From Rhizoctonia solani (taxonomy: Eukaryota > Basidiomycota > Agaricomycetes > Cantharellales > Ceratobasidiaceae), in assembly GCF_016906535.1 (NCBI RefSeq), contig NC_057385.1:434001-498000 (forward strand): a DNA stretch of 64,000 bases. The letters run 5' to 3'. The notes under the pieces are model-generated. The model was not told the origin of the DNA, did no database searches, and was given only the letters and a program-made list of their open reading frames with translations. A program made the translations under genes and the position numbers. This document shows positions 57,475 to 64,000 of this stretch, piece after piece. The first letter of the stretch is position 1; every line of letters begins with the position of its first letter.

Positions 57475-60400
57475 GGGTACCTGCTGCCGCGCGCAAGGAC
57501 CCCAAGGACTCTGGTTGCTTTGAATTTTGTAATATATTGAATAGTACCAATAGAAACGCCCCACTTTTTACAATCCCAATTCAACCAGAGAAAAAAGCGG
57601 AAACATTAGAAGTCCTGATTGATTCAGGCGCCACATCCTCATTCCTCCACCCACGCACCGCCAAGACACTACGTCTTCCTCTAATAGATCTCCCTCACCC
57701 CCGTACCGTTACTATGCTTGATGGGTCGAGCCCCCAGTCAGGCAAAATCTGGAAGAAGGCCAATCTAACCTTCTCCTTTGATGGCAAGAAAATGACCAAG
57801 ACCTTCCTTATCTGCAATACAGGGTCTCACGCCGCCATCTTGGGACTGAAGTGGCTAGACGCCCACAACCCAGAAATCGATTGGAACCAACGCACCCTCT
57901 CCTTCCCTCATGCCCCACCAGAACACGTGGCCATTGCCAAAGAGGAGGAAGCTGACAAGAACCCCCTTGAAGGAGTTCCCCCGAGTACCATCAATACGCC
58001 AAGGTATTCGGAGAGGAAGAATTCAATAAGCTTCCCCCCCACAGGCACTACAATATTGGCATAGAACTCACCAAAGAAGGCCCTCTCAACTCTCCCCTTT
58101 ATAGTATGACAGACGCTGAGTCCGCCACACTCAAGGACTGGCTCAGGGATGAGTTGAAAGCAGGGAAGATCCGCCCAAGCAAATCTTCCATCAGTTCCCC
58201 CGTAATGTTCGTCCCCAAAAAGGATGGTTCCCGTCGCTTGGTCGTTGACTACCGTCGCCTCAACAACCAGACAAAGAAAAACGTTTACCCGCTACCCCGT
58301 CCAGATGATCTTATGGCCCAACTCCGTGGCGCCAAAATCTTCACCAAGCTGGACCTGAGATGGGGATACAACAATGTCCGAGTTAAGGAGGGCGATGAAT
58401 GGAAAACTGCGTTCCGCACCAAGTATGGCTTGTACAAATCCTTAGTCATGACATTTGGCCTCACCAACGCGCCCGCCGCCTTTCAACATTTTATGAACGA
58501 GTTGTTTAAGGACCTATTAGATGTATGCGTCATCATTTACCTCAATGACATCCTGATCTACTCAAAGGATGACGCATCACACACACAACACGTTCATGAG
58601 GTCTTACGGCGTCTGATGGGAAATCAGCTGTTCTGCAAAGCGTCAAAATGTACTTTCCATGTCACCTCTGTGGAGTACCTTGGGATTATTGTATCCGATA
58701 AGGGATTTAGTCTGGATAAACTCAAAATCCAGGCAGTACAAGAATGGCCGGTGCCCACTAAAGTCAAGGAAGTCCAATCGTTCCTAGGCTTTGCCAATTT
58801 CCTCCGCCAATTTGTTGCCAACTTCAGCCACGTGGCTAGGCCACTACACAACCTAGTCAAGAAGGAAACGCCATGGAAATGGGAAACCAGGGAACAGGAA
58901 GCTTTTCAGGGACTCAAAGACGCTATCACCAACGCCCCGGTACTCTGCCACGCTGACCCCACCAAGCCTTACTTCCTAGAAACGGATGCTTCTGGCGCAG
59001 CACTAGGGTCCATATTGAGTCAACGCCAGGGAGACGGTCGCCTACATCCCCTAGGGTTCCTATCAGAATCATTCAAAGGCGCTGAACAGAACTATGATAC
59101 GCACGACAAGGAACTACTTGCAATCATCCGCTCCTTTGAGTACTGGCGTATTTTCCTGGAAGGGACCCTACACCCTATCACCGTGTTCACCAATCACCGT
59201 AATCTCAAGTACTGGAAAGAGTCACGCACATTCAACCGTCGTCACGCCAGGTGGCATCTATTGTTAGCCGGGTATAATTTCCAAATTGTATACCGTCCCG
59301 GAAAACAGTCCGGCAAACCAGACGCTCTCTCACGACGCTCAGACCATGCCGACATTCCACCAGATGCCCAAACTATGCTCCCAGACCCTGTCTTTGCCAA
59401 CGTTGCGCTAGTATTGCCAGAAAAAGAATTACAACAACAGATTGAGCAATCCCTGGACCAAGACGAATCATTGGAGGAAATCCTCCAATTCCTCCAGAAC
59501 AAGTCAAAGGCACCACCTTCCATCAAACGAGCATTCAAGGATTACGAAATGGAAGCCGGGTTGTTATTCTACCAAGGACGTATTGTAGTACCAGATGTAG
59601 GCACCCTAAGGACGGACTTGCTACAAATATTCCACAATAGCCCCTTGGCTGGACATCCTGGTAGACAACGAACCCTGGAATTAGTCTCGCGTAATTACTA
59701 CTGGCCTGGCATCCGCGCCGACACATATTGGCATGTGGACTCCTGCAAAACATGTCAACGGATCAGGAAGCCCAAATATGCGTCTATCCCACCTCAGCCA
59801 TTAGAACTTCCGACTAGACCCTGGCAACACGTTTCTTACAACATGATCGTGGACTTACCAAAGGACGGAAACCACAACTCAATCCTGGTTATCATTGATA
59901 GCTTCACCAAATACGGGATATTTGTCAAATGCTCCAAGAAACTGAAAGCCCCGGAACTAGCGGAATTGTTCCTAGAACACGTGTGGAAACGGCACGGCAT
60001 GCCCAAAAAAACGGTCTCGGATAGAGGAAGAGTGTTCAACAATAAGTTCCTGAAGGCGCTGTACAAACGTCTGGGAATAGATCCCCACTTTTCCTCGGCG
60101 TATCATCCCCAGAGCAACGGACAGACGGAACGAGTCAACCCCTCCATCAAACACTTTCTAAGGGCCTACTCAGGGATCAACCAACGGGACTGGACAAAGT
60201 GGCTGCCAATGGCAGAATTTGCTTACAACAACGCCGTGCACAGTAGTACTGGGAAGACCCCCTTCAAGGCCCTATACGGATGGGAACCCACATTAACGCC
60301 GTCAAATGTACCAACAGACGTTCCTGAGGCAGACAACCTTGCCCAAACAATGGAGGCACAATGGAAGGAAGTGGAATTGGCACTCCGGCAATCTAAGCAA

Positions 60401-60904
60401 CGAATGACAGCCGGGGAAAATGGGGGCCCAATAGAATTCAAAATTGGAGAAGAGGCTTGGCTGGACGCCAAAAACGTCAACCTCAAAACCTTGAGTCCCA
60501 AACTTACGGAACAACAACTAGGACCATTCAAGGTTATTGAGAAGATCTCCGACCAAGCCTACCGCCTAGAACTTCCCCCAACCATGCGAATTCACAACGT
60601 CTTCTATGTGGGGCTCCTATCAAAGGTCAGAAGAGACAAAAAGCGCGCCTTCAAAAATCGCCCCCCGCCTGTGACCGTGGATGGGGAGGAAGAATATGAA
60701 GTAGAAGGAATCACCAATGCCAAGGAACGAGATGGAAAATGGTTCTTCCGAGTCAAATGGAAGGGTTACGGGTCTGAAGAAAACACTTGGGAGCCTCGAG
60801 AAAATCTAAAAAACGCCGAAAAAATTTTAGAAAAATACGAAAAAGAAATGAAAAAGAAGGCCCTCGGCGCTGCCAAGGCCCTTAGAGGGGGGGCAGTGTC
60901 GTAG
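57469..60904 (+). pseudogene. pol: Pol of young chromovirus (protease, RT, RNase H, integrase, chromodomain), one base missing and RT mutated
   Basis: Read by -1 frameshift from gag. Protease VLIDSGATSSFLHP near 57620; one base missing in the CCCCC run at about 57985 shifts the frame before YAKVFGEEEF. Reverse transcriptase from 58106: FVPKKDGSRRLVVDYRRLNN, FTKLDLRWGYNNV, and YLNDILIYS where the first Asp of YLDD is Asn (codon 58544-58546, CTCGAT to CTCAAT). RNase H FLETDASGAALGSILSQ and DKELLAIIRSFEYWR; integrase zinc finger with CKTCQRIRKPKY, core VSDRGRVFNNKFL (Asp intact) and YHPQSNGQTERVN; chromodomain [20 protein letters not shown] with [13 protein letters not shown]. It ends in the 3' LTR at TAG 60902. 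Confidence 0.9.
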
Positions 60905-61479
60905 ACACAATCGATACCAGGGAATTTATTCCTATTTTCTCGGATTTAAACGAAGGCAAACGGAGAACATTTTCGATCACGTGACTTCGGCGCTTACATC
61001 ATACACTAAGCGCCGAGCCACGTCCCCATCCGCGCTTACTTCATCACACGTAGCCACCTCCACCTGACGACATCACTATGACACGTCAGTGACACGTAGG
61101 CATGAGTAAGGCCGACTGCGGAGCAGGGTTCTTATTGGATTAGGAATTGCATATTCTGTATTTGTAATTAGTCACTCCCTGTAATATATAAGGAGGCCAA
61201 CCGACCATGGTAATACCCAGGTCGATTACCTCTTGTTGCATCCCACCACTGTACGAGGGCCTTAAGCCCAGTAACCTTACTTAGCCACTCAGTCCACACT
61301 GCCTTAAGCGGCTTCCTCGTTGTAGTTACATAGCTGGTCATTGCCCTTACGGCCTTGATCACCGTAGTATAGCCGGTCGTTGTCGTAGGATAGCTTGCTG
61401 TCGCCTTACGCGATTCTTACTTAGTCTTACCCGGCCGCAAGCGCCCGCCTCCTCAACGTCCTTACAGACGTCTAGGACA
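60897..61479 (+). repeat. 3' LTR of young chromovirus
   Basis: 583 bases, preceded directly by a polypurine tract AGAGGGGGGGCAG at 60884-60896. Same boxes as the 5' LTR, with CACGTG at 60978-60983. Confidence 0.9.
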
Positions 61480-62246
61480 CAAGTATATACATGATTGATA
61501 CCAAGAGGGGGTACAGGAGGTATATGTGGCAACTGGAACACTTGAGGGAGCCAATACTTTGGTACATAGTAAACAAACAACAGATCCTAATATTTGCCCC
61601 AAGGCAATGTTTGCCCCAAGGCATTATTTACCTGTGTGGGTCCTTAGATGTCCCAAGGCTAAGTGTTTCATCCTTGGAGTAAACAGTCCCAAAGGTAGGA
61701 TACCTCTGCATTGGGTACTTACAGTAAATGGGGCATAACTCAGCCAAATGTTGTCCGTTTTGGGAGTTTGACCCAGCATTCTGGAGCGCACAAACATGCG
61801 CACCTAAGCGCAAGCGATTCGGCAGTGTGGGATGCCCGGGTGATGGAGAAAAGGCGCATTTAGTGCGTTGGCGCTTAAGGGCTGATTTAAGCGCCGGAGC
61901 ACTTGTCTATGCAACAGGGGGGACCCTGAATATTTCTGTGTGTAGCCACAAGATAGAATCTTGAATAATAAATACTACAAACAAGAGAAATATTACTTGT
62001 TACTGTTTATCTACTCAGCTGAATTTATATATATTTAAATGAGTGAGAAAACAGCATATATGCAAAAGGCATTGCATATTAAGGGTATTCCTGAGCTTTG
62101 TAGGTTTTGTAAAGGTCACTATTGGATAGAGGGACCTTGAAAACCTTAGTTTGCATCTTCATCTCATTTATTTACTGTGAGATTACTAGTGTAATTAATA
62201 AAATAAGTACAGATTAAAGAAGAAATGTCATATCCATAACAGGCTG

Positions 62247-62772
62247 GAGGCTGCGCCAAGGAGATGACAGGTGCTGGTGGAGGTCCTTGGGGGGCTGGAG
62301 CCAGTCCCAAAGGGAAGGAGGATGAGGGATAGGGGTTAAAGAGGGAGAGGGGGTTGCGCCTAGGGGCCCCTGTGGAAATGATGGGAGCTGGGGCCCCAAG
62401 GGGGAATTGAGCCTTGCCAATAGGCTTGGCTTTGGGCGCAGCCTGGGGAGTTTCCTCAACTGCAGGGGGTTTTTGATCTTCAGGGGTGTGGGGGCCCTGG
62501 GATTGCTGGAGTTGGGTGAGCCCATCCTTGATAACATTGACCATTTGGGAGATGTTTTTGGCATTGGTGCAAACCTCTCAATTAATCTTGGTTTGTTCCA
62601 AGAGGGTCTGCTCAATACAGTTGACTTGTGCTTGTAACCCCCATAGGAGGCAGATGACTTGTTCAAGGCTGACTTTGCCAAGCTCAGGGGAGGCTGGCGG
62701 AAAGTTGGGTCCCAGCTGTCCTTGATTGACAGGGGAGCGGGCTCAAGAGGGTGGCCTGGAGCGGGTTGCCAT
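62247..62772 (-). pseudogene. gag: Outer chromovirus gag, 5' part
   Basis: Starts MATRSRPPS at 62772, aligned with MATRSRTASRAQSP of the young element, then stops at TGA 62743 and again at TGA 62578 where Arg (CGA) is expected. Continues KVSLEQVICLLWGLQAQV, NVIKDGLTQLQQSQGPHTPE and a Pro-rich linker up to the GGCTG duplication at 62242-62246, where the inserted element breaks it. Confidence 0.8.
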
Positions 62773-63240
62773 GGTATGTGTGGGGTACAAGCGTCCAGCG
62801 TGGATGGTTGCCCAAGAGGAAGATTGAGGGGGGGTGCGGGAGGTAATGGTGGGAGATGGGGGACTAGTGGTGCCTATATCAGGACTTATGAGCGCTTTAC
62901 TATGGCTATTGCTAAACCTCTGCGTCAAACAACCTAGCGTTGGACAGTAAGTGCCGCTAATTACAGCCGTGGGTGGGCGTAATGTAGGGTCTAGTCTCTG
63001 CAAGCGGGTGTATCTGCTGTCTGAGGTCACTGGTAGATGGTGCGGCAACCGTTGGTATGCGGACAATTAGAACCTGTTAGCCTTATAGCAATTTGGTACT
63101 ACCTGGGGCCAACGCTAGTTTGATTATTGATAGCAAAAGGCAAGCCCAATCAGGTGATTTCCCTTGTGCTAGTACTAGGGGCCTTCTTGTTGTTGAGCTA
63201 AGTAGTGGTTGTGCTAGTGGCATGGTTTGCAACCAACTTA

Positions 63241-63253
63241 AGGTCAATTACCT
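63241..63253 (-). promoter_or_regulatory. Primer-binding site of outer chromovirus, exact complement of its LTR
   Basis: The plus-strand AGGTCAATTACCT here is the exact reverse complement of AGGTAATTGACCT at 63493-63505 in the adjacent 5' LTR (13 of 13), two bases from the LTR edge. Same self-priming arrangement as in the young element. Confidence 0.65.
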
Positions 63254-63255
63254 AG

Positions 63256-63825
63256 TGTCCTAGACGTCTGTAAGGACGTCAAGGGTGCAGGCACTTGTGG
63301 CCGTGTGACTAATACAATATACCACTTAAGGCGGCAAGGTTCTACCCTACAACATACTAACTACTAACTATGGTGACAAGACGCTGTAAGGCGTTGATGA
63401 GCTACCTAAGTACAGTGGTAAGAATGCTTAAGGCGTGGGGCTAAGTATTTACTGGGCTATAAGGCCCTTGTACAGTGTTGTGATGCAATAAGAGGTAATT
63501 GACCTGGGTGTTACCATGGTTGGTTGGCCTCCTTATATATTACAGAGATGAACTAATTACAAATGCATAATGTGCAAAACCATATCCAATAAGAACCCTG
63601 CTCCATAGTTGGCCTTACTCATGCATACGTGTCACTGACATGTCATGATGACATCATAGGTGGAGGTGGCTACGTGTGATGAGTAAGTGCAGATGGGGAT
63701 GTGGCTTGGCGCTGAGCGTATGATATAAGCGCCAAAGTCATGTGATTGACAATGTAGTCCAATTGTCTTTGTTTAAATTCAAGAAATTGGGAATAAATTC
63801 CCTGGTATCAATTGTGTCTACAACA
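63256..63825 (-). repeat. 5' LTR of outer chromovirus
   Basis: 570 bases, same ends as its partner. Differences from the 3' LTR are mostly at CpG positions. The TATA box (minus-strand TATATAAGG, about 63531-63539) lies about 31 bases before the self-primer sequence at 63493-63505. The E-box at the position of CACGTG reads CATGTG here. Confidence 0.85.
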
Positions 63826-63830
63826 ATATA

Positions 63831-64000
63831 TATCCACTGTCAAAGATATATATAGTATACATGATGCACAGTGATATATTAATAATATAAGTTGCTGGGG
63901 GACGTTGCACTCCCCCTGCCCCCCTAGCCGCAGGCCAATGTTAATGCCCATGGGCAAGGTCTGAATAATATGTTATTATAGAAGAGATTATGTCATCCCC
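63831..64000. other. Flank after the nest
   Basis: AT-rich sequence with a C-rich patch near 63910; no gene or repeat boundary recognised. Confidence 0.4.

Larger units (their letters stand above)
55053..61479 (+). mobile_element. Young Ty3/gypsy chromovirus, full length
   Basis: 6427 bases: 5' LTR 55053-55635, 3' LTR 60897-61479, both 583 bases, TG...CA ends, target duplication CAAGT at 55048-55052 and 61480-61484. LTRs differ at only about eight positions that I counted by eye, nearly all C/T or G/A at CpG sites, so insertion is recent. Gag and pol lie in different frames, joined by a -1 slip site. Coding is disabled by one missing base at about 57985 and by YLND in place of YLDD in the reverse transcriptase. 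Confidence 0.92.
54286..62241. mobile_element. Middle-level LTR-like element (likely 1.5 kb solo LTR), split by the young chromovirus
   Basis: Starts TGTTA at 54286 and ends TAACA at 62241, with the 5-base duplication GGCTG on both sides (54281-54285, 62242-62246). Taking out the inner element leaves about 1524 bases with no coding region, with AT-rich tracts and a TATATAAGAGTGG block near 54975. TG...CA ends, a 5-base duplication and no internal genes fit a solo LTR of an unrelated family; a non-autonomous element is the alternative. Confidence 0.7.
49288..63825 (-). mobile_element. Outer Ty3/gypsy chromovirus, nested host of two further elements
   Basis: One element on the minus strand, from its 5' LTR (63825-63256) to its 3' LTR (49857-49288), both exactly 570 bases and both bounded by TG...CA, flanked by the 5-base duplication ATATA (49283-49287 and 63826-63830). 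Its gag is split between 62247-62772 and 53456-54280 by the insertion at 54286-62241; its pol carries a second, 172-base insertion. Without insertions it would be about 6.4 kb. Many CpG sites have become TpG or CpA, giving TGA stops (62743, 62578, 51681, 51636) and a lost integrase Asp, so it is dead. This joins parts that would look like two separate truncated elements if read singly. Confidence 0.85.

Noticed and set aside
59242..60531. Minus-strand open frames within the young pol gene
   Set aside because: Mirror frames of a strongly coding plus-strand gene.
61168..61362. 64-codon minus-strand open frame present twice (also 55324-55518)
   Set aside because: It lies inside the LTR in both copies and is duplicated only because the LTRs are.
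62214..62681. 155-codon minus-strand open frame in the gag 5' region
   Set aside because: It is an alternative frame over the outer gag; the true gag frame aligns with the young element and is broken by TGA stops.

Overview
The window reads as nuclear DNA of a filamentous basidiomycete. Genes are dense, on both strands, and split by many short introns (about 50-70 bases, GTRNGT...YAG). The families fit an Agaricomycete: a multi-intron 7TM protein with no known function, a P450, an adenylate-forming reductase, Zn2Cys6 regulators and chromodomain-bearing Ty3/gypsy retrotransposons. A Rhizoctonia-like (Ceratobasidiaceae) source is my guess from family resemblance only.

Layout, 1-23 kb. A spartin/senescence-domain gene (partial) and adenylate kinase diverge from a shared promoter. 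Then come a 13-exon P450, a small unknown gene, a single-pass membrane protein, an intact eight-exon 7TM protein, an adenylation-thiolation-reductase protein with about eight frame breaks, Rab11, the oligosaccharyltransferase subunit WBP1/OST48 (convergent with Rab11), and two paralogous divergent small GTPases with an N-terminal extension.

Layout, 23-48 kb. A long Ser-rich nuclear-type protein, an NAD(P)-dependent reductase of the dihydroflavonol-4-reductase type, a homeodomain factor, two head-to-tail Zn2Cys6 regulators, a membrane-anchored protein with beta-repeat NANA motifs, Cdc42, and an acidic membrane-anchored gene of uncertain frame.

Layout, 48-64 kb. This end is a three-level nest of LTR elements. 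An outer chromovirus (49288-63825, minus strand, target duplication ATATA) is split in gag by a 1.5 kb LTR-like element (54286-62241, duplication GGCTG). That is itself split by a younger chromovirus (55053-61479, plus strand, duplication CAAGT, two 583-base LTRs). A 172-base tRNA-like insertion sits in the outer pol gene. Both chromoviruses share a -1 frameshift site GGGAAAA at the gag/pol junction and a primer-binding site complementary to their own LTR (self-priming). Both carry CpG transitions that have damaged catalytic residues.

A recurring oddity: many otherwise conserved genes (adenylate kinase, Rab11, WBP1, the reductases, the Ser-rich protein, the young pol) are each out of frame by exactly one missing base. 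Exon sums for adenylate kinase and Rab11 are one short of a multiple of three. This looks more like consensus error than biology, except perhaps in the adenylating reductase, where breaks cluster.
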